64,000 nucleotides of DNA from Candidatus Binatus soli (lineage in GTDB: Bacteria > Desulfobacterota > Binatia > Binatales > Binataceae). Numbering within the stretch: the stretch's first letter is position 1; every line of letters begins with the position of its first letter. Both the position numbers and the translations under genes were made by a program. The notes beneath the pieces were generated by a model. The model saw only the letters and a list, made by a program, of their open reading frames with translations, had not been told where the DNA came from and did no database searches. The stretch covers positions 1-64,000 of the forward strand of contig DLMJ01000050.1 in assembly GCA_002479255.1 (NCBI GenBank), in the 5' to 3' direction. This document shows positions 43,714 through 52,792 of this stretch, piece by piece.

Positions 43714-44688
43714 ATGGGTGACGTTCTGATTTTCGCGGAGCATCAGGGGGGACATTTCCCCAAGTCCACGCTGACCGCGGTTCACGCGGGGCTCGAGCTG
43801 GCGAAAAAGCGCGGCGGCAAAGCCGTCGCGGTGGTGGCGGGCGACGCGCCAGAGGCGGCCGCGGGCGAAATCGCCAAGTACGGCGTCGCCAAGGTAATCG
43901 CGCTGGCGCATCCGGCGCTGAAGAACTATCTCGCCGACGCGCACGCGCAGGCGCTCGCCGCACTTGCGAAAAAGGAAGGCGCGGAATTTGTAATGGCGAC
44001 GGCAACTGCGATGGGCAAGGACCTGTTTCCGCGGCTGGCCGCGCGCCTCGGCGCCGGAATGGCGTCGGAAATCACCGCGATCAACGACGACCAGACCTTC
44101 GTGCGCCCCACTTACGCGGGCAACGTGATGGCGACGGTCGAAATCGACGGACCGATCAAAGTATTGACGGTGCGCGGCACCGCATTCGACGCCGCCAAGC
44201 CGGGTGACGGCGCTGCGCCGGTCGAAAAGCAGAATGCCGAGATCGACGCGGGCGCTCTCAAGATGGAATTCGTTTCGTTCAACGCGACCAAGAGCGATCG
44301 CCCGCAACTCACCGAGGCGCGGATAATCGTTTCGGGCGGGCGCGGCCTCAAGGCGGGCGAAAACTTCAAGGCCGTGCTCGAGCCGCTGGTGGACGAGTTG
44401 GGCGCCGCGATGGGCGCGTCGCGCGCGGCGGTCGATGCAGGCTTTGTGCCCAACGATCTGCAAGTTGGACAGACGGGCAAGGTGGTTGCGCCTGAACTTT
44501 ACATCGCAGTCGGGATTTCAGGCGCGATACAGCATCTGGCCGGGATGAAAGACTCGAAGGTCATCTGCGCGATCAACAAGGACGAAGAGGCGCCGATTTT
44601 CGCGGTCGCCGACTACGGCCTGGTCGCCGATCTGTTCAAAGCGGTGCCCGAGATAACCGAGGAAATCAAAAAGCTCAAGCATTCGTAG
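43714..44688 (+). CDS. etfA: Electron transfer flavoprotein alpha subunit
   Basis: A 324-residue EtfA. The N-terminal domain has DVLIFAEHQGGHFPKSTLTA and FVMATATAMGKDLFPRLAARL. The C-terminal FAD domain has ARIIVSGGRGLKAGENF, GFVPNDLQVGQTGKVVAPELYIAVGISGAIQHLAGMKDS and INKDEEAPIFAVADYGLVADLFK, all the FAD-binding motifs. With EtfB it shuttles electrons from acyl-CoA dehydrogenases to a quinone reductase, for which the FeS protein at 36-38 kb is the natural candidate. Confidence 0.95.
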   Translation: MGDVLIFAEHQGGHFPKSTLTAVHAGLELAKKRGGKAVAVVAGDAPEAAAGEIAKYGVAKVIALAHPALKNYLADAHAQALAALAKKEGAEFVMATATAMGKDLFPRLAARLGAGMASEITAINDDQTFVRPTYAGNVMATVEIDGPIKVLTVRGTAFDAAKPGDGAAPVEKQNAEIDAGALKMEFVSFNATKSDRPQLTEARIIVSGGRGLKAGENFKAVLEPLVDELGAAMGASRAAVDAGFVPNDLQVGQTGKVVAPELYIAVGISGAIQHLAGMKDSKVICAINKDEEAPIFAVADYGLVADLFKAVPEITEEIKKLKHS

Positions 44689-44777
44689 TCCATGCGCGCG
44701 GCAAGCATCGTTTCGATGCCCGAATTGAAGCACAAATTCCTCAGCAGCAACTGCATCCGGATGCATTACGCCCGCAC

Positions 44778-44806
44778 TTGACGTTAGGGATGAAGTTTGC
44801 TCTAGT
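44778..44806 (+). promoter_or_regulatory. Possible promoter of the exported-protein gene
   Basis: TTGACG (44778-44783), 17-base spacer, TCTAGT (44801-44806), 70 bp before ATG 44876. Confidence 0.45.
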
Positions 44807-44875
44807 GGCCCGTGAACATTTTACACGTCGACTTTGAAACGACAGGTTTCGCGGCTTAACGGGAGGGTATCTTCG

Positions 44876-45730
44876 ATGAGATCGGTTGGCAAAATATTGA
44901 AAGTAGCAGCGGTTACGGGCGGATTGCTCGTGTTTGCGTGCCCGCAAGCATGGTCGGCAAGTGCGGATCCGAAGGTGTATACCGAGAGCTGGCAAGACAA
45001 GGAGTCATGCACAAAAGTCGGCGGCTCCACTTCCTGCGACTTAGTTTCCGCCGGCAGCTTCACCATCACCGCGACGCTTCCGCAGACCACGACGACCGGG
45101 AGTATTAGTCCCAGCGCGCTATTGGGCGCGACGGTCAACATCTCCTTGGCCACTGCTGGTAGTGGGAGCGGCACTGCTACTAGTACTAGTGGCGCTTCCC
45201 GTCGCAATTCTAAGCACCCCGCTCATAAGAAAGCGGTCCGCGAGGGTACTAGCACGACGTCCTCGACCTCAGCTCCCACCGAACTCGGTTTCTTCTACAC
45301 GGGCACGGTCGAACCCAAAAATGGATGGGCGGTAATTGAACGCAGCGGTAAATCCACCGCCAGGCTTGTAAAGACCGGGCCAAATTGCGGGAACCCGAAT
45401 GTCAAATATGGGGAGATTGTGCTGACGGTCACCGCTGGGTGGGTCAAAGTTGCTGTCACCGGAAGGACGGGATCGAATTCCTGCGGTAATGAGTTCCTGA
45501 ATCCCGTTTATGCCGAGAGTTTCGTAGGTCATAAAGCCGGGCCGGTGTCGGAGCCGAACGCGCTAGCCCTTGACGTCGGTGTGGGCACCTTCGCGTACAA
45601 TGCCGGGGGTGTGGACGATGTATCGGTGACTGGCAAGGTGAAAACCAAGAAGGGAAAAGAAAAGATTGGAACAGGATCATCAGCGGCCTATCCTGAATTG
45701 TACGACGTGAGCCTTACAGGGACACTGTAG
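44876..45730 (+). CDS. Exported protein of unknown function
   Basis: A 284-residue protein with a signal peptide (VAAVTGGLLVFACPQAWSAS) from ATG 44876, which has GGGAGG upstream. The mature part is rich in Thr, Ser and Gly: a low-complexity Ser/Thr stretch near residues 85-125 (TAGSGSGTATSTSGAS) separates an N-terminal beta domain from a C-terminal one (GFFYTGTVEPKNGWAVIERSG). Four cysteines could form disulfides. It looks like a surface or periplasmic beta protein. The 3' end carries a 16-bp tandem duplication that includes the stop. No family recognised. Confidence 0.65.
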   Translation: MRSVGKILKVAAVTGGLLVFACPQAWSASADPKVYTESWQDKESCTKVGGSTSCDLVSAGSFTITATLPQTTTTGSISPSALLGATVNISLATAGSGSGTATSTSGASRRNSKHPAHKKAVREGTSTTSSTSAPTELGFFYTGTVEPKNGWAVIERSGKSTARLVKTGPNCGNPNVKYGEIVLTVTAGWVKVAVTGRTGSNSCGNEFLNPVYAESFVGHKAGPVSEPNALALDVGVGTFAYNAGGVDDVSVTGKVKTKKGKEKIGTGSSAAYPELYDVSLTGTL

Positions 45731-45755
45731 CCGTAGATCACTGTAGCCGTAGATC
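45725..45755 (+). repeat. Tandem duplication spanning the stop codon
   Basis: CTGTAGCCGTAGATC occurs at 45725-45739 and 45741-45755 with one base between. The first copy contains the TAG stop of the exported-protein gene. Probably a recent slippage duplication. Confidence 0.85.
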
Positions 45756-45828
45756 GTCGTAGTGCCACGCGCCTGCCGTCTACGAGTCGACGGACGCCCC
45801 GAGCGCTGCCGGACCGAGGGACCGAACC

Positions 45829-46809
45829 ATGATACCGGACCAAGCGCGCAGCGTGGCCAGCAGCGTTGGAACTGCAACGGGAGAGAGCGCCGACCGCCGA
45901 AATGGCGGTCGGCTTCCCGGGGCCGGAAACCACCACTTCGCGCATCCACAACCCTCGAGCCGGGCGGAGTTTTCGCCGAGCGACGCGGTTCTTATCTTCG
46001 TCCATTTGTACAAGACCGGCGGCACTACCCTCAACAGAATCATCGAATGGGAATATAAGCTGCCTCGAATCTGTAGCGTGGAGCCGACTTGGTGGCGCTC
46101 GTCCTATCAGGAAATCATGCGCTGGCCACGGCCACGACTGGCCCGCATGGACGTATTCAAGGGTCACATGCCGTTTGGCCTGCACAACCTCTTGCCCCGT
46201 CCTGCCAACTACATAACGGTTCTTCGCGAACCAGTTGAACGCGCCATTTCAGACTACTACTTCGCGCGCCGGTTCAAGCCCCACCGTAACCATCGCGCCG
46301 CAAATCGGTTGACTCTCGAGGAATACTTCATACAGAAGCATGAGCACAACCTTCAGTCGAGAATTCTTGCGGGCCCGAATTCACACGAGCTTTTCCCCAG
46401 CGTGTGTGACGCCGCCATTTTGAGCATCGCCAAGGAGAACCTGGCCCGTCAATTCACCGTGGTTGGACTGACCAAGCGCTTCGACGAGACACTAGCTCTG
46501 CTCAAAGTCGTGCTCGGCTGGAAAGTCAAACGATATAGGAGCTTTCGGGTAGCTGATAACCGCATCCCGAAGCAACTGGTTGCGCCTGCGACTCTCGCAC
46601 TGATCCAGGAGTGGGAACGATTCGATCTCGCCTTGTATGACTATGGGGTGTCGCTATTCGAGGAAGCGCTTGCCGCGCACCGCGAAGCTGTTGAGGAAGC
46701 GCTGCTGGCGATTCGCAAGGCAAGAGATATGACGCCGCTGGAATCTCGCTACTACTGGGTGTCTTCCATCGCTCGAGCCGCGGTCTGCCGCGCTCGCTCA
46801 TTGCTGTGA
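45829..46809 (+). CDS. Sulfotransferase family protein
   Basis: A 326-residue sulfotransferase of the carbohydrate (Sulfotransfer_2-like) type. The 5'-phosphosulfate loop is FVHLYKTGGTTLNRII (K62) and the 3'-phosphate site is LREPVERAISDYYF (R133, S141), with KGHMPFG between. It should use PAPS to sulfate a sugar on a cell-surface or exported glycan; the N-terminal 45 residues are low-complexity. Start ATG 45829. The last 58 bp overlap the convergent flippase-like gene. Confidence 0.8.
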   Translation: MIPDQARSVASSVGTATGESADRRNGGRLPGAGNHHFAHPQPSSRAEFSPSDAVLIFVHLYKTGGTTLNRIIEWEYKLPRICSVEPTWWRSSYQEIMRWPRPRLARMDVFKGHMPFGLHNLLPRPANYITVLREPVERAISDYYFARRFKPHRNHRAANRLTLEEYFIQKHEHNLQSRILAGPNSHELFPSVCDAAILSIAKENLARQFTVVGLTKRFDETLALLKVVLGWKVKRYRSFRVADNRIPKQLVAPATLALIQEWERFDLALYDYGVSLFEEALAAHREAVEEALLAIRKARDMTPLESRYYWVSSIARAAVCRARSLL

Positions 46810-47801
46810 GCACGCGCCAGCGGGGTGACAGCGAAAGCAATCACTCCAGGCAGCGCGCCAAGCGTAGTACTGACGAACCATAGCAGCCCCAGCGCAATGG
46901 CATTGGTCCGGCCCATACCAGCCATGCCGAAAAGTACCAGATATGCGCCCTCGCGAACTCCCAGGCCGTTCACGGTTAGCGGCAAACTCGCGAACACGCC
47001 GGCGATTGGCACGCAAAAGAGGAACAAAGTGAGAGACGCATCGATGCCAACCCCGCGGGCAAGCAGGTATTGGCAGACCGCGAGCGCACTTTGCACCACC
47101 ATCGAGATCACCAGAGCGGCCAGCATCGCGCCGGGATGTTCCAGATACGCAACGATGAAGCTCGCGTAACGGCTGAGTCGCGGTGGCATCATATGAACGA
47201 GGCGGATGACTAGCGGGCTGGCGACAAAGGCCGCCAGGGTGATTAGACCAATTCCGATTGGAGGAGCAGTCACGACGGCTGACAGCCCTGCGCCATTCAG
47301 GAAAATCGCTGCGATTGCCGCCAGCCAGAAGAGCCCGATTAACCCTACGATGCGATCCGCGATCACGGACGCGAAGGCTTCGCCCAGGCGGCTGTTCCGG
47401 CGCCCAAGATAAATGGCCCTAAGCGCGTCGCCGCCGACCACGCCCGGGACTAGAGTGTTCGTGAAAGTTGCGATGAAGCGAAGGGCGACAAAATCGGTGA
47501 AAGACGCGTAGAGCTTCAGAACCGCGGCGAGCAGCTGCCAGCGGTATGCTGATATCACCTGGGTCGATACATAGACACCTATCGCGGCCACGAAGTATCT
47601 CGGCTGCTCGCGCGCGAGCAGCCGAAGAACCGATCTGGCATCGTAACGCCAAACGAGGAAGGTTACGATCGCGACGCCAAGAACCGCGCGAAGCGCGAAG
47701 CCAGGATACGAGCGACGTTTGGAAGGAAGGTCACCTTGAAAGCTAGCGTTTTGGTCGTCAGCCCTGAGTGTACTCGATTTCAGAGTCGCATACTTCGCCA
47801 T
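46752..47801 (-). CDS. Flippase-like lysylphosphatidylglycerol-synthase-TM family protein
   Basis: A 349-residue polytopic protein with the UPF0104/LPG_synthase_TM pattern: RFIATFTNTLVPGVVGGDALRAIYLGRR, FASVIADRIVGLIGLFWL and LPLTVNGLGVREGAYLVLFGMAGM. About eight helices are visible. Relatives move or handle lipid-linked sugars. It overlaps the sulfotransferase gene tail to tail by 58 bp, and belongs by context to the glycan group at 45.8-50.1 kb. A second, more HpnL-like paralog lies at 39.1-40.2 kb. Confidence 0.83.
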   Translation of the reverse strand: MAKYATLKSSTLRADDQNASFQGDLPSKRRSYPGFALRAVLGVAIVTFLVWRYDARSVLRLLAREQPRYFVAAIGVYVSTQVISAYRWQLLAAVLKLYASFTDFVALRFIATFTNTLVPGVVGGDALRAIYLGRRNSRLGEAFASVIADRIVGLIGLFWLAAIAAIFLNGAGLSAVVTAPPIGIGLITLAAFVASPLVIRLVHMMPPRLSRYASFIVAYLEHPGAMLAALVISMVVQSALAVCQYLLARGVGIDASLTLFLFCVPIAGVFASLPLTVNGLGVREGAYLVLFGMAGMGRTNAIALGLLWFVSTTLGALPGVIAFAVTPLARAHSNERARQTAARAMEDTQ

Positions 47802-47878
47802 TCTACACCCAGCCCGATCGGTGGACCTCGCGGCCCCTGTTCGTGAAGTGGAGTCTTGATCTAACGGAGACGCCGGGC

Positions 47879-48652
47879 TTACGCAAGTAACCGCCAGGAT
47901 ATGCCAACGATCATCCCGAGGAGGAGAACCGCCACCCCTGCGCCGCGAAAGCGGTCAAGACGCATCCACCAACCGAGCGCGTTCCTACCCTTATGCGGAC
48001 GCCATGACTTCCCGAGTCGCGCTTCTTCCTGCACCGCCAAGTCGACATAAAAAGCCTTCGCCGGTGGCGCGCCGGCAATCCTAACTATGCGCATGTTCCG
48101 AAAGACCGCCTTTCCAGCCGAGTCGCCAGTCCCACCCCAGAACTGGCACGATATCTTTGCAGCAGGGTCGGAATAGGCCGGCCGGAAATAGACATTAATC
48201 TTCTCCCCGCGGCCTTTTCGGCGGGAGTGGGCCTTAGTAATGAAACGCCACCGACTGGAATGCACCTCGAGCTGCGCCCCGATACCTTCGCTATTATCCA
48301 CCTCGGCTTGAAACTCTCCGGTAAACTCATACCAACCCGGAAAAAAGAGACCAGCCGTATAACTCACGCCTGAATCCACAGTTGACCAAGACGGATCATC
48401 GGCGTGAATCTTGACCTCGACAGACCCATCGCTGATCCGATTGAAGCTGACTTGAGTGGCGGACAGCGCGCCGTACACCGACCACTGGCCGGTCAAGTTC
48501 CCCGCCAGCAAATCGATTTCACTAGATGAAGCGGCCTTCCCGCTCCAAGGGCGGTCTGCAAGGTACGAGAGTCCGCAGATAATCGCTGCCGTCATCGCGG
48601 CGGCAACGATGAGTGCTTGCTCAAATGCGTTGCGGCTACCGCGCTGCTTCAT
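47879..48652 (-). CDS. Membrane-anchored exported protein of unknown function
   Basis: From ATG 48652 a 257-residue protein with an N-terminal membrane helix (FEQALIVAAAMTAAIICGLSYLA), a beta-rich extracytoplasmic region (QWSVYGALSATQVSFNRISDGSVEVKI, YEFTGEFQAEVDNSEGIGAQLEVHSSRWRF, a jelly-roll-like carbohydrate-binding pattern) and a C-terminal helix (GVAVLLLGMIVGISWRLLA). An alternative ATG at 48682 deepens the overlap with the glycosyltransferase gene from 17 to 47 bp. It is cotranscribed with that gene. Exact family not recognised. Confidence 0.7.
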   Translation of the reverse strand: MKQRGSRNAFEQALIVAAAMTAAIICGLSYLADRPWSGKAASSSEIDLLAGNLTGQWSVYGALSATQVSFNRISDGSVEVKIHADDPSWSTVDSGVSYTAGLFFPGWYEFTGEFQAEVDNSEGIGAQLEVHSSRWRFITKAHSRRKGRGEKINVYFRPAYSDPAAKISCQFWGGTGDSAGKAVFRNMRIVRIAGAPPAKAFYVDLAVQEEARLGKSWRPHKGRNALGWWMRLDRFRGAGVAVLLLGMIVGISWRLLA

Positions 48653-50090
48653 GTCCAATCCAACTCGCCAGTCCCTGTCCATGCAGCCATATGCGCGCCG
48701 TGTAACCGGCTTCCGAAAGCGGAATACCCATCCACAGCGGAAAGAAGTACGCGAACAGCAATAGGGTCGCGGACATGAATATCAGACAAACAAATTTTCC
48801 ATCATAGCCTTCAGGGCGTCGCCTCATGAGCAGGTAAACGATCGAGATTGAACAAGCTGCGAATCCGCCCCAAACAACTCCTAAGCCGAGAATCAGACAC
48901 GGCAGAAGCGGCGCTAACAGTACGATGTGTTCCCAGCGTCGTGCGCCTCCATTCCAACACTCCTTGAGTGCCCCCGCCAAAGCTAGAAGGCCGAAATACA
49001 ATGCCGGCATGTAGCTGTAAATGAAAACGTAGCGACGTAGCGGGATCCACATCGCGAGACTCGCCATGTATCCGGCGGCCAAAAACATCCAAGCCATACT
49101 TTTCTGAGTGTATCCGCGAACCAATGCAATCAGAATCGCAGGAAGGACTGCCCACCAGAGAAGCGGATTTCCCCCGCAGAATATCGCCTCGGCGGCGCCA
49201 TTGAGCAGGTCCTTCTTCCAATACGGATATGGATGAAGAAGAAGCGGCCAGCTCCAGAATGGCGAGGCGTTGGGAAAGTCAGGTGGCAAGTTTAAATTGC
49301 GGGAAATCACACGTTGGTGATAAGCCACGAAATCGCCGATTCCGCGCCATACCGTCCAATAGTATGTCACGAAAACTGCGAGATAGACTAACAACACGAT
49401 GCCGACGACAAGGCCGCATGCACCGATGACCTTTCTGGCGATCAGCTTGGTGGATTCAGCAGGGAGCCGCGTCTGCCCCTCGACGATCAACGTGACCGTA
49501 ATAACCAGAAGCGTCAGTGATACGCCCACCTCGGAGATGGCCGCCTTCGTGCCTACGAAGAGTCCAAGCAGTATGCTCATGGCCACCAGCTGGATCCGCC
49601 GCGTCCGGAGGGCAGGGTTCTGGACGAAGCACCAAAGCGCAAGATAGGCCCAGGCTCCCAACGTGATGTACACGATGTTGATCATCGCCAATCTTGACGC
49701 GACCAAAAACATTCCTTCGCAAAGAACCAATGCCGCAGCGATCGAGGCAGCGAGCTTTGAACGAAACAACCGTCGCGCCAAAAGGTAAGTGATCGGCACA
49801 AGCGCTGTTCCCATCAAGGCGTTTCCGGCGCGCCAACCCCACGGACAATTGCCGAAGAGGAAAACGCCGAGCGCTACCAGCAGCTTCCCGCCTGGCGGAT
49901 GAGTGGAATAAGGCGGCCGCCAGCCGCGCAAGAACGACTGTGCCTGCTTCAGAACCTTTATTTCGTCGTAAACGGGTTCTGCGGGGCTCCCAAGGTGCCA
50001 GAACCGCAGCGCCGTCGCAACGACTATCGACGCTGAAATCGCGGCGCTGTCGAAACCCGACCACGACGGCGAGTCGCCCTTCACGTCCAT
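48636..50090 (-). CDS. Protein/glycan mannosyltransferase, PMT/GT39-like
   Basis: A 484-residue polytopic glycosyltransferase of the GT-C type. The catalytic Asp-Glu is D42-E43 (PVYDEIKV) in the first outside loop, followed by THPPGGKLLV (64-70), both as in dolichyl-phosphate-mannose mannosyltransferases. About ten further helices follow. It should transfer a sugar from a polyprenyl phosphate to an exported acceptor. It is the first gene of the leftward part of the glycan group, overlapping the anchored exported protein gene. Confidence 0.82.
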   Translation of the reverse strand: MDVKGDSPSWSGFDSAAISASIVVATALRFWHLGSPAEPVYDEIKVLKQAQSFLRGWRPPYSTHPPGGKLLVALGVFLFGNCPWGWRAGNALMGTALVPITYLLARRLFRSKLAASIAAALVLCEGMFLVASRLAMINIVYITLGAWAYLALWCFVQNPALRTRRIQLVAMSILLGLFVGTKAAISEVGVSLTLLVITVTLIVEGQTRLPAESTKLIARKVIGACGLVVGIVLLVYLAVFVTYYWTVWRGIGDFVAYHQRVISRNLNLPPDFPNASPFWSWPLLLHPYPYWKKDLLNGAAEAIFCGGNPLLWWAVLPAILIALVRGYTQKSMAWMFLAAGYMASLAMWIPLRRYVFIYSYMPALYFGLLALAGALKECWNGGARRWEHIVLLAPLLPCLILGLGVVWGGFAACSISIVYLLMRRRPEGYDGKFVCLIFMSATLLLFAYFFPLWMGIPLSEAGYTARIWLHGQGLASWIGHEAAR

Positions 50091-50230
50091 AGGTCAAGTA
50101 TCATCGCAGTGGTCAGGCAAGAAAGTAGTCGAATAGCTGCAGCCCTGCGTCTTCACCCCCGCACCCGGAGGCTGACACTGTAATCTAACCGCTTCGGGTT
50201 TTCCAGGTAAATCAGGGAGAGAGGGTTGGA

Positions 50231-51487
50231 TTATGCGATCGTGCCGGAGGTGCGCAGGCGTTTCAGATCGGCGGGCGAGTAGCCGTGCGCGGCGAGGACT
50301 TCGTCGGTGTGCTCGCCGACCAGCGGCGGGCGCGTGATCCTCCCCGGCGTGGCCTCGAGCTTGGCGGCCAGCCCGGTCGTTAGATATTCGCCTAGTTCTG
50401 GGTGCGGCATCCGGAGCAGCATCGCGCGGGCGGCGGTCTGCGGATGCTTGAACATTTCCTCGATGGTGAGAATCGGACCCGACGGGATGCCCTCGCGATT
50501 GAGCAATTGAATCCAATGCTCCGCGGGATGCGGGGCGAGCGCGCGATTTATTTCCAAGGTCAACGCGGCGCGATTTTTCAGCCGCCGGCCGCTGCTCTTG
50601 AATCGTTCGTCGGCGGCGAGTTCCGGCCGTCCAATTGCGGCGACGAGGTTTTGCCACATCACCTCGTTCCCGCATGCGATGTTGAACGGCCGATCCGACG
50701 CTTCGAACACGCCGTACGGCGACAAAAGCGGATGATGATTGCCGGCGGGCGCGGGAGTCTTCCCGGTTTCGAAATAAATTCCCGCCGACCAGGTCAGGAT
50801 GCTGACGATGGATTCGAGCAGCGAAGTCTCGACGCGCTGGCCGCGACCGTCGCGATGGCGCGCCTCGAGTGCGAGCAGGATGCCTTGCGCAGAAAAAATT
50901 CCGCCGAGCAGGTCGCAGATGGCGATGCCGACCCGGGTCGGCCCGCTCTCGACGGTTCCCGTCACGCTCATCAGCCCCGACATCCCCTGCGCTATCTGAT
51001 CGAAGCCGGGGAAATCGCGCAGCGGCCCGGTCGAGCCGAAGCCCGAGATGGAGCAGGTGATGATGCGCGGATTGCGTATCGCGAGCGTTTCGTAGTCCAG
51101 CTCGAGCGCTTTCATGACGCCGGGCCGGAAGTTGTCCACGACCACGTCGGCGGCGTCGATCAGGCGCATCAGGATTTCGCGCCCCTCGGGTTTTTTGATG
51201 GCGAGGCGCAGACTTTTCTTGGATCGATTGGCGGAGAGAAAGAAGTAGTTGTCGGGACCTTTGCTGGTGCCCAGCTCGCCGCGCGGATTTTCGACCGGTT
51301 CGATCTTGAAAATCTCGGCGCCGTAATCGCCGAGGATTTGCGTGCAGAAAGGACCGGCGAAATACCTCGTCAGATCAACAACTTTTATTCCCGCCAGCGG
51401 GGGCGGCTGTTCGGCTATGACGGTGCGCTGACTCGAAACTTCCGCGGCGGAGTTACGTCTAACAGAGGCGCTAGTGTTTTTTCTCAC
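50231..51487 (-). CDS. CaiB/BaiF family III CoA transferase
   Basis: A 418-residue family III CoA transferase: LAGIKVVDLTRYFAGPFCTQILGDYGAEIFKIEP at the start, VVDNFRPGVMKALELDYETL, the catalytic aspartate D192 in VGIAICDLLGGIF, and a C-terminal GEHTDEVL motif. It moves CoA between carboxylic acids, probably to activate a catabolic substrate. The GTG at 51487 gives about 25 low-complexity residues before the domain, so a later start is possible. It is divergent from macA with 55 bp between. Confidence 0.88.
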   Translation of the reverse strand: MRKNTSASVRRNSAAEVSSQRTVIAEQPPPLAGIKVVDLTRYFAGPFCTQILGDYGAEIFKIEPVENPRGELGTSKGPDNYFFLSANRSKKSLRLAIKKPEGREILMRLIDAADVVVDNFRPGVMKALELDYETLAIRNPRIITCSISGFGSTGPLRDFPGFDQIAQGMSGLMSVTGTVESGPTRVGIAICDLLGGIFSAQGILLALEARHRDGRGQRVETSLLESIVSILTWSAGIYFETGKTPAPAGNHHPLLSPYGVFEASDRPFNIACGNEVMWQNLVAAIGRPELAADERFKSSGRRLKNRAALTLEINRALAPHPAEHWIQLLNREGIPSGPILTIEEMFKHPQTAARAMLLRMPHPELGEYLTTGLAAKLEATPGRITRPPLVGEHTDEVLAAHGYSPADLKRLRTSGTIA

Positions 51488-51542
51488 TTTTCGTTTATCG
51501 CTGGAAATCGATGAATAATGTTATAATAATTGAGCAGCACCC

Positions 51543-52775
51543 ATGAAATTGTCCAGCATGAAAAATAGCGCGTGGATGCTCGCGATCGCCGCGATCATCA
51601 TTGTAGGCGTCTGGTATTTCCTTGGCCGGAGTTCGTCCGGGACAAGAATTGTTACCGCCGCGGTCACAGAAGGGCCGATCGTGCGCTCGGTGACGGCGAC
51701 TGGAACGGTCAATCCGGTCATCACGGTGCAGCTCGGCACTTACGTGTCGGGACCGATCATCGCAATTTATAAAGACTACAATGCGCCGGTGACGAAGGGG
51801 CAGCTAATCGCGAAGATTGACCCGAGCACCTACCAGGTGACGGTCGATGTTGCGCGTGCGACGCTTGCGAACTCGCTAGCGCAACTGGGCAAGGACAACG
51901 CCGACCTCGACTACAAGAAAGTCACCTACGATCGCAACCTGGCGCTGTACAAGGCCGACGCAGTCTCGAAGGACACGCTGGATTCGGCGTACAGCGCGTG
52001 GCAGATGGATGTCGCGCAGATCAAGCTCGATCACGCCAATATCCAGCAGCAAACGGCCAACGTGAAAGCGGCCGAGGTCAACCTGAATTACACCAATATC
52101 GTGTCACCGGTTGACGGCACGGTGGTCTCGCGCAACGTGGACGTGGGCCAGACGGTGGCGGCGAGCTTTCAGACGCCGACGCTGTTTCTGATCGCGAAGG
52201 ACCTGACCAAGATGCAGGTGGACTCCAACGTCAGCGAGTCCGATATCGGCTACGTGCGGCAAGGGCAGAAGGCGACGTTTCGGGTGGACGCGTTTCCCGA
52301 CCGCGATTTCGAGGGCGTGGTGAGCCAGGTTCGGCAGGCGCCGATCACGGTTCAAAACGTGGTGACCTACGACGTGGTGGTGAGCGTGGAAAATCCCGAG
52401 CTGCTGCTGAAGCCGGGGATGACGGCGAATGTGAACGTCGTAACGGCGTCAAAAGCCAAGGTGGTGCGCGTTCCGATCGACGCACTGCGCTTTGCGCCGC
52501 CCGGAGAACCGCCGGCGGATTCCGCGGCGCTTGACGGAGCACCAGGCCGCCAGACCCGAGTCTGGGTTCTCGAGAATCGCAAAGTCACACCGGTCACGAT
52601 CACCACCGGGCTCAGCGACGGAACCTGGGTCGAAGTCGCCGAGGGCAACGTGCAAGCGGGCGATCGCGTGGTGACGGACGAAGTGCGCGGCGCAGGATCG
52701 CATGGCGCGGGGTCATCTTCGTCGCACGGCGGCGGCGGCGGTGGAATAGGCGGGATGATGCACATGCCCCACTAG
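51543..52775 (+). CDS. macA: MacA-like periplasmic adaptor of a tripartite efflux/export system
   Basis: A 410-residue membrane fusion protein: an N-terminal anchor helix (residues 10-28), the lipoyl/hairpin domain (TATGTVNPVITVQLGTYVSG, VTKGQLIAKIDP, a coiled-coil region to about 170, VSPVDGTVVSRNVDVGQTV) and the beta-barrel and membrane-proximal domains. A Gly/His-rich tail (SSSSHGGGGGGIGGMMHMPH) is unusual and could bind metal. TATAAT at 51522-51527 just upstream is a probable -10 box. It is followed at 17 bp by the MacB gene. Confidence 0.9.
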   Translation: MKLSSMKNSAWMLAIAAIIIVGVWYFLGRSSSGTRIVTAAVTEGPIVRSVTATGTVNPVITVQLGTYVSGPIIAIYKDYNAPVTKGQLIAKIDPSTYQVTVDVARATLANSLAQLGKDNADLDYKKVTYDRNLALYKADAVSKDTLDSAYSAWQMDVAQIKLDHANIQQQTANVKAAEVNLNYTNIVSPVDGTVVSRNVDVGQTVAASFQTPTLFLIAKDLTKMQVDSNVSESDIGYVRQGQKATFRVDAFPDRDFEGVVSQVRQAPITVQNVVTYDVVVSVENPELLLKPGMTANVNVVTASKAKVVRVPIDALRFAPPGEPPADSAALDGAPGRQTRVWVLENRKVTPVTITTGLSDGTWVEVAEGNVQAGDRVVTDEVRGAGSHGAGSSSSHGGGGGGIGGMMHMPH

Positions 52776-52792
52776 GCGCGGGCGGCGATCCG

